DNA from: Turritopsis dohrnii
Taxonomy: Eukaryota; Cnidaria; Hydrozoa; Anthoathecata; Oceaniidae
Reading direction: 5' to 3'
NCBI GenBank assembly: GCA_027922465.2
Contig: BQMF02000062.1
Coordinates: 124,001-188,000 of the forward strand
Length of the DNA: 64,000 bases
Shown here in pieces: positions 49,674-61,670 of this stretch. How positions within the stretch are numbered: position 1 is the stretch's first letter; each line of letters begins with the position of its first letter. The notes beneath the pieces were generated by a model. That model saw only the letters and a program-made list of their open reading frames with translations, had not been told where the DNA came from and did not search any database. Made by a program: the position numbers and the translations under genes.

Positions 49674-50131
49674 AATCGGAAACTGACATTCGCCTATCTC
49701 GTGAAACTACTATGCCTCCTCGCTCGCTTACGCTCGCTGCGGGGGCAATTAAAAAAAGAAAAAAGAGAGATGACCGACACGTACCAATTAAAAAGGAGAA
49801 GAAAAAGAAATGGGATCTAAGTTGTTCAAACACCGGCAAATACAACTACCATATATATTATTTAAAACCAACTTGCTATAAATATAACATATTCAGGTAT
49901 TATAATACTTTCTTGACAGTATAGGGAAAAGCGAATTACATGTTTATTGATGCATACTGAATAAGCTTATGGATTAAATTTTAATGAAAGGTTAACATTT
50001 TTTCGTTCTTATTTCTGGAGTTAGTTCCCTCGATATTCATTCGAACGTGAAGTTGCGTCGACACAAAAGAAGTGCTTCTCATCTTGTAGGTGGTGTCATT
50101 TTACCAGTGAGAAGATATTTTCTCTTTTAAA
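47839..50131. other. Intergenic, with a (GAT)n microsatellite
   Basis: No coding support. (GAT)n at 49638-49668. A GC-rich patch at 49715-49745 (CTCGCTCGCTTACGCTCGC) stands out from AT-rich surroundings and may be a MITE end, but no partner was found. Confidence 0.5.
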
Positions 50132-50953
50132 ATGTCTTCTACCGATGCACCGATATTGAAGCGGGAAAGAAGCGTTGATGAGCTGCGTCGCTACTTTGAG
50201 CCACGTGTTTTAATCACATCTAAACCTGTTATCAAAACATCTTCAAGAACAACGTTAATTGTCCGGCCAATTCCGAGGATTGCCGTTGAACAACCGGCGG
50301 ATGATGTTCCCGAAAAATGGCACAGTATACTTTCGCTGTATGTCGGACAACACTCCACCAAGAAAGATCTGGCGATGAAAGTTTCCGAAATCATTAACTC
50401 ATCTGATTCGGATATTATTTGTTTACAGGCAGTTAGTAACACCGATCACATAATCAAGGATATTGAGGAATCATTTCATGTAATGAAAAGCATCGAGGAA
50501 AAGGCCAATTTTTGCGAAGCTGTTCTGTTGGTACGAAAAAAGGCGTTTGATGTTTTGGCTGCCCATTCACCTGCTGTACGGCTGGTTTCCGCAGAACTGC
50601 AAGAGGTAGGGGATGAGAAAAAGCGCATAGTTGTTGGTTCATGGCACGGGCGAAAGTTTATCAAGAAAACTAAAACAGTAATGTCGCTTTCTGAGAAAAA
50701 GAAACATTTAGCTGCAATGCGACAAAAAATCGAAGGAATCGCCGGCGAAAGACCGTGGATTATTGCCGGCAAGTTCAATCTCCCTCAGAAGAAAAGTGGC
50801 CAAACTTCCAAAGATATGAAAGGAAGTCAGTCTGTGGACGATAAATACTTCTTGTTTGACCAATCCAAATTGGAAAACGATGATGTATGTGAAGTTTCAC
50901 CCGATGCAAATATTGAGTTGCATCCGATCACTACAAAGTTTAAGCTTACATAG
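50132..50953 (+). CDS. Endonuclease/exonuclease/phosphatase (EEP)-like protein, catalytic residues lost
   Basis: A 273-residue intronless frame from a good ATG to TAG. The EEP fold is suggested by SDIICLQAV (residues 93-101), where active enzymes have a LQE motif, and by ERPWIIAGKFNL (206-217), where they have GDFN. Between them are strand-like segments and SWHGR. The metal-binding Glu is Ala100 and the Asp is Lys214, so the protein looks enzymatically inactive. It has no signal peptide or transmembrane segment. The first ~60 residues are charged and probably disordered. Codon use looks ordinary and the frame is clean, so it is probably expressed rather than a relic. Function unknown; a binding or scaffolding role is a guess. 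Confidence 0.7.
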   Translation: MSSTDAPILKRERSVDELRRYFEPRVLITSKPVIKTSSRTTLIVRPIPRIAVEQPADDVPEKWHSILSLYVGQHSTKKDLAMKVSEIINSSDSDIICLQAVSNTDHIIKDIEESFHVMKSIEEKANFCEAVLLVRKKAFDVLAAHSPAVRLVSAELQEVGDEKKRIVVGSWHGRKFIKKTKTVMSLSEKKKHLAAMRQKIEGIAGERPWIIAGKFNLPQKKSGQTSKDMKGSQSVDDKYFLFDQSKLENDDVCEVSPDANIELHPITTKFKLT

Positions 50954-52132
50954 ACGAGTAAATATTACTATTTAACTAACATTAACTCCTCTTGTTGTTT
51001 CTTCGTCAATATGACTTTATTTTGATAACACTGTGAAAGAACATATATGTTGATATTTGTCATATATTTGCTGAAACATGTGACTTTTTCAAAATCTTAT
51101 TTGTTCATACGGAGCTCGTGACCCAATCTTACAAGTCTCTCTATGCGCATGCCTACTCAACCTCCCTCTCTGATCTTATGATGCCGCTTGTATTGCGTGT
51201 TGTCCCTTTGGTTAGATTTTTGACAGTTCTGCTCATTTATCTTCTCTTCTCTCAATTGCTAGATGAAGTACCTTTAGTCCATACAAGAATTTGTTCATAC
51301 CTTCTCATTTAACACTGTATATCGTTGTGAAAATACTTAAAATACTTCTGTAGCACTAGACTGTTATAGTAATATGGTTTGACTCTATCTGGTGTTGAAC
51401 CCCGACCTTCAACTGTATTAGCAAACACGTTTCCACTAGCTAGGGCTTTTAGTTCACAATGAAATATATGATAAACTGCACCAGGCACCAGTGTGAATTC
51501 CTAGCACTATTCTTTGTACTCACCTCCTTCTTATCTTCGGCAAAAAAAAACCTGGGGCTAGATTTTTTTTTCTCTCTTGCTCACGAACAGAAAAGCGTTT
51601 ACCACAATGTTCAGAATTAGCTACAACGTATCCTGAATTTTTTATTATGCAGTTGTGATAAATTATTGAAGAAAAATCCTTCCACAAATGAAATAACTAG
51701 AAACAATGAGTTACAACATCTTTTGTGGTTAATGAAAATAATAACACGTAATCAGTCGTATAAATCAACTTTATATATTTGTATCAGTCGGTTTTTTTGT
51801 TCGTTTGAGACCATACAAAATTCATGGGTTGAAATTGTCTATCATATACAGATATAAGAGCAAACTAACTTAAACAGGCACAGATTTGGTCAACCTCGTT
51901 CCCAGGACAAGATGCATGTTTACAGGTACAGAGTGGAAAATATACTGATGAAGATTTTTCTAAATTCACGAAGCTATTAATTGAGATAATTCAAGAAGCC
52001 TTGGAACGAGGTTGACTAAAAACTGTTGAATTGTCAATTCATGGTTCAGTTAAAGAGAGAAGCGTTTGTAGCTATTACCCAATAAATTTTACCCCGACAA
52101 AATAATTATTATTAAAAAATAATCTTTGAAGT
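50954..52132. other. Intergenic, with a possible tRNA-like SINE head
   Basis: On the minus strand, 51460-51376 has A-box-like TAGCTAGTGGAAACG and B-box-like GGGGTTCAACACC at tRNA spacing. No other feature seen. The space separates the convergent EEP-like and deacetylase genes. Confidence 0.4.
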
Positions 52133-53227
52133 TCAAGGAAACCAATAAGATTTGATGTTTTCCTTACAAGCTGCTACACACTTCTTTCCCGCCTCACTCG
52201 CTGGAGTCGATATTTCTTCCACCTTTTTCTCTCCCAATAACGTCATAATGACTGCGTAGACTCCCTCACGGAGATTATCAATGTTATATCCACCTTCAAA
52301 GAACACAGCCACTTTACTACCAGTTCCTAATAGTTTCGACGTCATCCACGCATACGTATCTATGGTAACGTCGAACGGCTCTAAAAGATCTCCACGAGCT
52401 GCATCAAATCCGCAAGATACGAGGATGAGCTCAGGGGCAAATTTCTTTGCAACAGGAAGAACAAGTTCTTCAAATGCATGCTTGTATTCCCCGTCCCCCA
52501 TTATGTCTTCACCATGCCAAGCTATATTGATGTTGTAGCCCTTCCCTTGCTCTTCTCCAACTCTATCCGCCCTCCCCTTATCGAGTCCGGGGAACGTGTT
52601 AAATCTATGTAAAGATAGATAAAGCACATCGTCGCGAGTGTAAAAAACGTCTTGAGTGCCGTTTCCATGGTGAATATCCCAATCAACAATCATTATTTTT
52701 CCAACACCCTTTTCTTTTGCAAACTCTGCAGCTACAGCAACATTATTAAAGAAGCAAAACCCGGATATGCTGCATCTATCTGCATGGTGACCGGGCGGCC
52801 GGATAAGTGCGAATCCCGTATCAACGGTTTCATTAATGACGGCTTCCGTTAACTCTAATGCTGATCCAGCCGATAGCAACGCCGTCTCGTAAGTGGCAGA
52901 GTTGAGGTAAGTATAAAAACTTTCACCTTGAAAGATTTTATGCTCGTCCGGTAACGGCAACACCACTTTATCGATTTCGTTAAAGATTTCGCTGTTAGCT
53001 TCTTTCGCTTTTGAAAAGCTTTCGATGAAACTTTTATCATGCACTTTTGATAATTCATCAACAGTTGCAATACGAGGTTTCAAATGATGTAGTTTATCTA
53101 AAACACCTCTTTCTTTCAATGTCTCGTACGGAGCGGCGACACGCAACGGAATTTCCGGATGCACATTACCTTTCGGATGTTTATGATCCAAAAATCGTTC
53201 ATCGTAAATAAAGCCTACCTTTGGCAT
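52133..53227 (-). CDS. Class II-type histone/protein deacetylase, single domain
   Basis: A 364-residue intronless frame starting MPKVGFIYDERF; 23 in-frame codons upstream begin only with TTG. The whole protein is one arginase-fold deacetylase domain. Key residues are present: His147-His148 in RPPGHHAD, the Zn ligands Asp184 and His186 in VDWDIHHGNGTQ, Asp275 in SCGFDAARGD, and catalytic Tyr314 in EGGYN. It hydrolyses acetyl-lysine (or related acetyl-amines) with Zn. Sequence is nearest to HDAC6/HDAC10 domains and bacterial class II-like enzymes. The residue matching the HDAC10 polyamine gatekeeper Glu appears to be Leu (GDLLEP), favouring acetyl-lysine substrates. No nuclear-localisation or ubiquitin-finger extension is present. 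The lack of introns in an intron-rich region suggests retrocopy or bacterial origin. Confidence 0.9.
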   Translation of the reverse strand: MPKVGFIYDERFLDHKHPKGNVHPEIPLRVAAPYETLKERGVLDKLHHLKPRIATVDELSKVHDKSFIESFSKAKEANSEIFNEIDKVVLPLPDEHKIFQGESFYTYLNSATYETALLSAGSALELTEAVINETVDTGFALIRPPGHHADRCSISGFCFFNNVAVAAEFAKEKGVGKIMIVDWDIHHGNGTQDVFYTRDDVLYLSLHRFNTFPGLDKGRADRVGEEQGKGYNINIAWHGEDIMGDGEYKHAFEELVLPVAKKFAPELILVSCGFDAARGDLLEPFDVTIDTYAWMTSKLLGTGSKVAVFFEGGYNIDNLREGVYAVIMTLLGEKKVEEISTPASEAGKKCVAACKENIKSYWFP

Positions 53228-53590
53228 TTTCGCTTTGTAGTGTCTTTCAACAAAACAACAACAAAAAAGGTGTGCTTGACTTTCTAATGAAAGCAAACGC
53301 TATTAGTATCAAAATAGATAAAATCTCCAATTACAACAACTTCTTATTCAGTTTTAATAGCTCTATTGTTGTGCGATTTATCATGAAGGGTCTAGGAAAC
53401 AGCGAAATCACTATGTTTAAAACAAATATTTGTAGGATTAACATAAAGCAATAAATCAATAAAGGTTTCTGTGAACACAATTAATTAATGACTTATACAT
53501 AATTAGGCAACAAAATATGTGCTGAAACATCCAAGATTTTCCCAAATTTGTTACGTCCTAGCTACCATTTTCGGAAAACTAGATTGTTTT

Positions 53591-53755
53591 CAGTGGCGGA
53601 TCTAGAGGTATGTTGAAATTTGTGTAGGAGAGTGTTAGCAATTTAGTAATAAAAGAAAAGCGTTCAAATAATCCCATTGGTAATATAAATTGAATTCACA
53701 AATTATGTTAATGCTCTCCTACACAAATTTCGACATACCAATAGATCCGCCACTG
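53591..53755. mobile_element. Short hAT-like MITE with 5-bp TSD
   Basis: Near-perfect inverted ends: CAGTGGCGGATCTAGAGGTA at the left and, at the right in reverse complement, CAGTGGCGGATCTATTGGTA; matching continues through AAATTTGTGTAGGAGAG. The 5-bp duplication GTTTT flanks both sides (53586-53590, 53756-53760). The 165-bp length excludes coding capacity. Confidence 0.85.
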
Positions 53756-53760
53756 GTTTT

Positions 53761-55578
53761 AACATATCCCTGTTGTAATTAAACAATTACTTTTAATGTC
53801 ATAAAAACTTATGTTTCATATCTCTATATTTTGTATATAAAACATACATAGAATGCTGAGACCTAGGCTTTGACCTAGAATTCTCCTTACACTTGCATAG
53901 ATGGTGTTAAACCCGAGTAAGTCCTTGTGTTTTGATTTTGATTTGATTGATGGTGGTTCAAACCGGGCATAAGAAAACTGCATATCATTGTGCATACTTT
54001 AGATCATGAGAACACATTCGTCTGGGATCATTTCAGCTAAATACTGAAATTATTCATGGAGTAAGACCCATAGCTATTATAAGGCAATAGCTATACGCTT
54101 TGGTATGCCTTTGTTAAATGGGCCCAGAATACTGGAGTTCAGGGTCCAGTATAAGGTCCACGGTCCAGAATATTACAGTTAAAGCAATAATATGCTTTGG
54201 TAGTGATTCAACCACTATTGAGTTGGCAGGCGGAAAAGCTAAACTTTAAAAGATGGAAGAACAAAAACTAAAAACTTGTTTTGAATCAAGAACTAAATTT
54301 GCTCATTTTGTTTATTTACTCATGGAGTTAATGTCTGGAAAACCCAACAATTTCAGATACTCAAACTTGTAGCTTTATACACTGATAGATCTGACTTCCC
54401 CGAACTCAGATGAAATTTTAAGATTAATTTTGAGATTCCCTACTAAATAATCATATATTGCACAAATGTAATAGATGGAAGTGGTTTGGATGGAATGGAA
54501 TGATTCAGACACTGTATTGCCACATATAAGGTTCTGCTAATAAGTTGAGAGGCCGTCATCCTTAAGGTCTTCTCAGTGGTTTCATAAAACTGTTTAAAAG
54601 AATGATGCAGAACCACATTCACTAACCAATATTTACACCATTAACTTGGATGTTTGTTATATGTGAACATTGTTTGTTAACAAACAGAGTCACGGTTAAT
54701 ATGTTGCATTTTCATTGGCCATAACAGTAAATTTAAAAGATCTCTTAAGAGCTGAGAGTGGCTTACGCAGAAGTCACGTACGTTCCATGTACTAGATGTA
54801 AATATAAAAGTTTGCTGCGACTGAACATCCCCTTTGTTTACTTTTGACCGTGCAAAAGTTTAACTTCAAGACAGGAAGAAAGTTTCCACACCATGTCTAA
54901 TCATCAATCAACTAATGTTTTTGCACATTATATTTACTATATATCCTATTACCTCGCATTAAAGCCCATGGGCATGTATCCTGATTTTTTTGGCGAGTTT
55001 GAATTTGTGAGTTGAAAATGTTCCCGTATATAGGCCAATGAGGCTTTGAATGCATCCCAAAAAAACTCAACAATTGAGACTAACAAATAAACAATCTTCA
55101 AGATAAATAGGCAACCAAAATCTTAATGGAATGAAACCATTGTTGTTCATGTTTCAAGGGAATTATGTCTAAACTACGAGCAGAAAATCAAAACTTTTTA
55201 GTTTGGTTGAGAAGTCCCATGTAAGTACGTTCTTAAAAAAGGTGTACTGTCAAAGATATTGTTGCAAGAGGAAAAATTACTTGATGAAATAAATGCTTAG
55301 CTATGTCCTCATCCCGAAATAAAATGAAATCTCTCTTAAAAATCCAGTGGGCCTATACCCGAGAATAACCACATGGGTCTGTATACATGGTACATGGTAA
55401 TAGGGTATTAATATATGCTCAATAAGGACACTATCATTAATCTCATCATTTATAGATCCTCCAGGGGTTGACTTACTGGCAAATGTTAGTTCGAAGCCGA
55501 GTAGAAATTTGAAAAGATCAGGTGGGGACTCACCACGAGTTTTTTTTTGTCATACACATGGTTAGAGATTAAAGAAAA
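53761..55578. other. Intergenic, nothing recognised
   Basis: AT-rich DNA between the MITE and the tandem array. No coding, RNA or transposon signal was seen. Confidence 0.5.
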
Positions 55579-55580
55579 GA

Positions 55581-58500
55581 CTAGCCGCCAAGGCGGCGTC
55601 GCTCGCCGCCCATGTCCACCTGCTCTGTATCACTGTATCAAAAAACGTCAAATTTCCTTATAAACGGCTCGTTCAACTTGTGTTCAACCAGAAGCAGATT
55701 CGAAGTCACAACCTCTGGTCAAACCAATCTTTTATCAGTGTAACAATACACTCAAAACGTATAGAGAGAAAACTTCAACTTTTTATTAACTTTTGTTTTA
55801 AAAAAGTTACGCGCTCTAACATGGGTGCTATCAAACGTAAGGGGGAAATGGTTTCTCTTCTTAAAAAGATCACACGGGAGGAGAGAAAAAAGGCACGTGC
55901 TAAATGAATAAAGTGAATAAAAAAAAACGTTCGATCTGACTAAAATAGATTAAAAGAAATCGATTAAAACAAATTAAGACAACTATTATGACAAAAGCAA
56001 AAAAAAATATTTTGTATCATGATACTCTTTTTTTACCTATCGGTTTTTAAACATTTTGATTGCTCGAAAAAATGTTCACCCCTCTCAGACAGTCAGGCAA
56101 GGATACGTTAGGATACACTGGTAAACCGCACGTTTTGCCACTGCTGCTTTATGTCCAAAACGTTTAATCAGTTAGTTTCAGTTAGTTTGTATTTAGTTGA
56201 TGTATTGTTTTCAAAGCCAAGTCAACGTGGAATATAAAACTAACAATAATAATAAAAACAAAACGTTATTCCTATTAGTTCATCAGCCAAAAAAGTCACG
56301 TTCGATTGGGGTTGCAATGTATTTGCTCTGAACTCACGTCGCACACAAAAAAAGAAATAATTTCGCTCACAACTCAATCTACCATTTTGCGTGACTTACA
56401 AACAAACAAACAGACAGACAGACAGACGGAGAATCGGCTATTAATATATAGACTAGCCGCCAAGGCGGCGTCGCTCGCCGCCCATGTCCTTACCTACTCT
56501 GTATCACTATTTCAATAAACGTCAAATTTCCTTATAAACGGCTCGTACAACTTGTGTTCAACCAGAAGCAGATTCGAAGTCACAACCTCTGGTAAAACCA
56601 ATCTTTTATCAGTGTAACAATACACTCAAAACGTAGAGAGAGAAAACTTCAACTTTTTATTAGCTTTTGTTTTAAAAATGTTACGCGCTCTAACATGGGT
56701 GCTATCAAACGTAAGGGGGAAATGGTTTCTCTTCTTAAAAAGATCACACGGGAGAAGAGAAAAAAAGGCACGTGCTAAATGAATAAAGCGAATAAAAAAA
56801 AACGTTCGATCTGATTAAAATAGATTAAAAGAAATCGACTAAAACAAATTAAGACAACTATTATGACAAAAGCAAAAAAAATATTTTGTATCATGATACT
56901 CTTTTTTTACCTATCGGTTTTTAAACATTTTGATTGCTCGAAAAAATGTTCACCCGTCTCAGACAGTCAGGCAAGGATACGTTAGGATACACTGGTAAAC
57001 CGCACATGCTGCCACGTTCTGCCACTGCTGCTTTATGTCCAAAACGTTTAATCAGTTAGTTTCTTTGTATTTAGTTGATGTATTGTTTTCAAAGCCAAGT
57101 CAACGTGGAATATAAAACTAACTATAATAATAAAAACAAAACGTTATTCCTATTAGTTCATCACCCAAAAAAATTCACGTTCGATTGGGATTGCAATGTA
57201 TTTGCTCTGAACTCGCGTCGCACACAAAAAAGGAAATAATTTCGCTCACAACTCAATCCACCATTTTGCGTGACTTACAAACAAACAAACAAACAAACAA
57301 ACAGACAGAGAATCGGCTATTAATATATAGACTAGCCGCCAAGGCGGCGTCGCTCGCCGCCCATGTGCACCTGCTCTGTGTCATCCTGGAGACCCAAATA
57401 AACCTCATATTTCCTTAAAAACGGCTCGTACAACTTGTGTTCACCCAGAGGCAGATTCGAAGTTACAACCTCTGGTGTGCAGTCAGTGTTACATCAAGTG
57501 TTGCATCAACAGTGTTACCTCACCATTTTTCAGGTTTTTCATGATGTGTTACTTATTTATTTTTTAAAACCAATCGTTGATCAGTACAGCAATACACTCA
57601 AAACGTAGGGAGAAAAACTTCAACTTTTTATTAACTTTTGTTTTAAAAAAGTTACGCGCTCTAACATGGGTGCTATCAAACAGGGAGGAAATGGTTTCTC
57701 TTCTTAAAAATTCACACAGGAGGAGAGAAATAAGGCACGTGCTAAATGAATAAAGTGAACAAAAAAAACGTTCGATCTGAAGCGCATAACAATTAAAAAA
57801 AGAAATTAAATTATTAAAAGAAAAGCAAAAAAATATTTGTTTCATGTTATTTTTTTTTTTTTTTTTACCTATCGGTTTTTAAACATTTTGCTCGAAAAAA
57901 AAATCACCCGTCTCAGACAGTCAGGCAAGGATACGTTAGGATACACTGGCAAACCGAACATGCTACCAAGTTCTGCCACTGCTGCATTTTGTCCAAAATG
58001 TTTAATCAGTTAGTTTCTTTGTATTTAGTTGAAGTCTTGTTTTCAAAGCCAAGTCAACATGGAATATAATAATAGCAATAATAATAAAAACAAAACGTTA
58101 TTCCTATTAGTTCATCAGCCAAAAAAAGTCACGTTCGATTGGGTTTGCAATGTATTTGCTTCGAACTCACGTCGCACACAAAAAAAGAAATAATTTCGCC
58201 CACAACTCAATCTACCATTTTGCGTGACTTACAAACAAACAAACAAACAAACAAACAAACAGACAGACAGACAGAGAATCGGCTATTAATATATAGACTA
58301 GCCGCCAAGGCGGCGTCGCTCGCCACCCATGTTCAACCTGCGTTGTATCGCCACCTGCTCCAAATTATTGCACTTAAAACCAGCGATAAGACTTCCTTTG
58401 CTATTGGCTTTATCGCTTAATAAAGCTCGTTTGCACGTGAAGAGAAACACGTTCCTGGTGTTTTAAATCTTGCATGTTCTTAACTCAGCCGTTCATTGTC

Positions 58501-59158
58501 GCGGTCGCATTTAAAATGTCAGTAGACTTTCTTGCTTTACACAATGCATTCCCAACGTGAACTTCACGTGGTTTTTATTTACGATTTTAAACCAATCAAA
58601 TATCAGTTTAACAATACACTCAAAACGCAGAGAGAAAAAACTTTTCAACTTATTATTGGCTTTTGTTTTACGCGCTCTAACATGGGTGCTGTCAGAAGTA
58701 GGTGAAAAAATGGTTTCTCTTCTTAAAAAGATCACACGGGAGGAGAAAAAAAAAATGCACGTGCTAAAAGAATGAAGTGAATAAAAAACGTTCGATTAGA
58801 TTAAAGTAGATTAAAAGAAATCGATTAAAAGAAATTAAGACAACTATTAAGATAAAAGCAAAAAAAAAAATATTTTGTTTCATGATTCTCTTTTTTTAAC
58901 CTATCGGTTTTTAAACATTTTGATTGCTCGAAAAAAAGTTCACCCGTCTCAGACAGTCAGGAAAGCGATAAGATACACTGGCAAACCGCACATGCTGCCA
59001 CGTTCTGCCACTGCTGCGTTTTGTCTAAAATGTTTAATCAAATAAAAAATTTCTTAGTTTAGTTTAGTTTAGTTTAGTTCTTAATTAGTTTCTTTGTATT
59101 TAGTTGATGTATTGTTTTCAAAACCAAGTCAACGTTGAATATAAAACTAACAATAACA
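55581..59158 (-). mobile_element. Head-to-tail array of a Helitron-like non-autonomous element (~0.9-kb units)
   Basis: Units (minus orientation): 56452-55581 (872 bp), 57331-56453 (879 bp), 58297-57332 (966 bp) and a 5'-incomplete unit 59158-58298. Each starts TCTATATATTAATAGCC, passes a TCTG/TTTG microsatellite, and ends in a GC hairpin (GGCGGCG, loop, CGCCGCC, then CCGCCTTGGCGG) directly followed by CTAG. TC start, 3' hairpin, CTRR end, lack of inverted repeats and target duplication, and T-T flanks match Helitron/Helentron families, which are known to form tandem arrays. The small open frames in each unit are by-products of the microsatellite. Family assignment is inferred; no Rep/helicase is present. 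Confidence 0.65.
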
Positions 59159-60458
59159 AGACTCAACGAGATTGAGTAAGATTTCGCGAAATGTATCAGG
59201 TACGGACTTATTTTTAAAAAGAGGTCTTGAAAGTAACAAAGTCATTGTTCCAATGAAACGAGGGGAAAAAACGATGTCTTGGTAGTTCGCTATAATTCGT
59301 TCCGTATTACATACATGGATGCGTTAGTGACAGAGGCTGGCTAGTTGCCGTATTGATAAATGAAAATTCTTGTTCTTTTAAAAACTGCACCAACATGTAA
59401 GGGAGTAAGTAAGTGCGCAGTAAGTGCGTGTAATCACCCATCAGCCAGCGATGACAGAGAATGCGTGAAAACCGACATGTACATGACTTGTACATGCAGA
59501 CTATACATCTGATAGTTTTCTTGAAAAATTAATGAATATCACTATTAGTTCCAAGAGAGGACAACCCTATTATGCTTCATTTACTTTGCTATAATGGTTC
59601 GAACTTTTTATTTCAATCAAAGGACTCGGTTATGTAAAAGTGAAGTCGAAAAGACGAGTAACAGGAGGATAAAACAAAGTGGTTCATGCAACAATAATTT
59701 CCAGTTCTTTATACATAAATGTTTCTGGCACTAATAGTTGGAAATATACAGGCAGGAAAATCATATAAAATAAAATATATGATTCAAAACATATGTAAGT
59801 ATTATTAAACTTAAAACATTCATATTTTCAAAAAGAAACAATTGAAAAACAGTCAAAAACCAGCTATGCAAAATAACAAGGTCATAAGTTATATGCATTC
59901 ATAAAAAAGTGAGAAAGTAATATAGTGGAAATAGAGCTGATACTCTCTAAACTAATAATGGGGAAGTTAAGGTTCTTTATGAACCAAAAAAACATGTATC
60001 TTTCAAACTTTGCTAATAATTTTCTCATAAATTATCCCAGAAATAATGACCAAGGCTCAGTTTATGTTGCACATTGATATGTCTAGAAAATTTAACTTTA
60101 AAACAAGGTTGAATGGATCACATGTTCCTTCAAATGGTTAATTGCTATTGTGTCAATTTGAAACCATTACCGGAAGTACCGAACAGTGCACATTGAGCAT
60201 GGTCACATCTGTCTTTGGTTCAACGGTTCCATTGTTTTAAATGTTTCAAGTTTGTCATGCTTATATCTTCATACCAACTCATACATTGATATTGATTACT
60301 CTTGATAGTGACTATATACTTAAAAATAATAAAACAGATAAATTGACAACATTATTTATAAAATTGTCCCTTTCACAAAATGACACTTCCTACAATAACT
60401 AAACAATCATTTTGTATAGATACATGATGATATAATTTTCTAAAGAACTCAAGCAGCA
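59159..60458. other. Intergenic, nothing recognised
   Basis: AT-rich sequence following the abrupt end of unit 4 of the array. No coding or structural signal was seen. Confidence 0.45.
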
Positions 60459-60875
60459 TACCGTAAATGACCGATTAAGAACCCTGGGCGTTTATAATTT
60501 TTTTGAACTTTTATGGTGGGCGCTTAAACGGAAGGAGTGCTTAATTGAGTCCTGGGTGGTTAATAAAAAAATCTCTAAAATCACTAATACAGTTTATCTT
60601 TTCACTGAATACTGACAAAAGAACTGCTTGTGTCCTACTCGAGCAATTTCAGAAAAAGCTCGATCAAATATTCTCACTTTGAGATGAAAATAATTCATTC
60701 CCGTGTTATTAATTTTCCTTCATTTTGCTGAAATATTGTTCAACTAAAAACAATGTTTTTCTCAATATTATTATGTTTTTGCCGAATATGCGCCCAGCTT
60801 CAGTTTTGGACCTTGGCGCTTAATCGGATGGGGCGATTAATTGAGTCCTGGGTGCTTAAACGGTCATTTACGGTA
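60459..60875. mobile_element. MITE with TACCGTAAATGACCG ends
   Basis: Left end TACCGTAAATGACCGATTAAG, quoted here to its first 20 bases or so, is matched at the right by the reverse complement ending TCATTTACGGTA. Similarity extends inward through ACCC.GG.CG motifs. Either TA is the target duplication or TA is terminal; no longer duplication is visible. Interior repeats GCGCTTAA and TTAATTGAGTCCTGGG occur in both halves. No coding capacity. Confidence 0.7.
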
Positions 60876-61130
60876 TGTAAAGTTTATAATACAGTTTAAT
60901 TTTCAGAATGCCTGATGCTTCTCTCTGTAGTTTCAGAATTGTAAATGCTTCTCGATTACCTCAGATTGTCTTTCACTTCCTACTTACATATGAAGTGAGA
61001 GAAAGAAAAACTCCATTTAGAATCTAGATTTTACATCACAAGTATATAATAAAAAGCTATGCCAGTAACTGCCCCACAGAATGTGAATATCATACATTTG
61101 TCATCGAAAAGGCAAAAAACAGCCAATTAT

Positions 61131-61262
61131 TATTATTTTATTATTATTAATTTATTTAGTAATGCAGGTCTGGAAATATACATATTATATACAAAATATA
61201 CAATACAATATATAGGACGCAGTGACGAACACTGATGTGGACCTACGCAGTAAAAAATAACG
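61131..61262 (-). repeat. Retroelement 3'-tail relic with (ATT)n
   Basis: On the minus strand the sequence runs through GTAGGTCCACATCAGTGTTCG and ends in (AAT)n-rich repeats (61131-61155 on plus). The CCACATCAGTGT part also occurs in the SINE at 10283-10611, suggesting a shared LINE/SINE tail. Confidence 0.45.
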
Positions 61263-61670
61263 TAAAAGTAAAACCCGTCTCAAGAATATTGCACCGAATT
61301 TGAGAACATGAGAACTTCAATGTAGAAAAATTGAAATTGAAGAAAAATTAGAATTTGAGAATCAAGTTGAGCCTTTAGAGACGACGAAATAAGCAGGAAT
61401 TGACGCAAGATAAACAATATAAATAATCTACAACAGTAAAATAAATAGTATATAGTATATATATAATTAAAAGTAGTATGTAGTGTATATATAATTGAGA
61501 TAAAAAGACAAGATCTTAAAACTTAAAAATAAAAGATAACTGGAAATGTTATTAGGCAAATGGGGATTGCGATGATAAGTATCACACACACTGAAGACAA
61601 AATTAATAGCTGAATTTACTGAATTTGAATTGACGAGGTATAACAAAATACCAATACCAGTTCGATTGGG

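Noticed and set aside
49552..49845. Frames through the (GAT)n tract (poly-Asp or poly-His)
   Set aside because: Created by the trinucleotide microsatellite; no flanking conserved coding sequence.
56306..58420. Three near-identical 70-93-codon plus-strand frames
   Set aside because: They are read through the ACAA/ACAG microsatellite and hairpin of the Helitron-like units and reflect repeat structure rather than a gene family.
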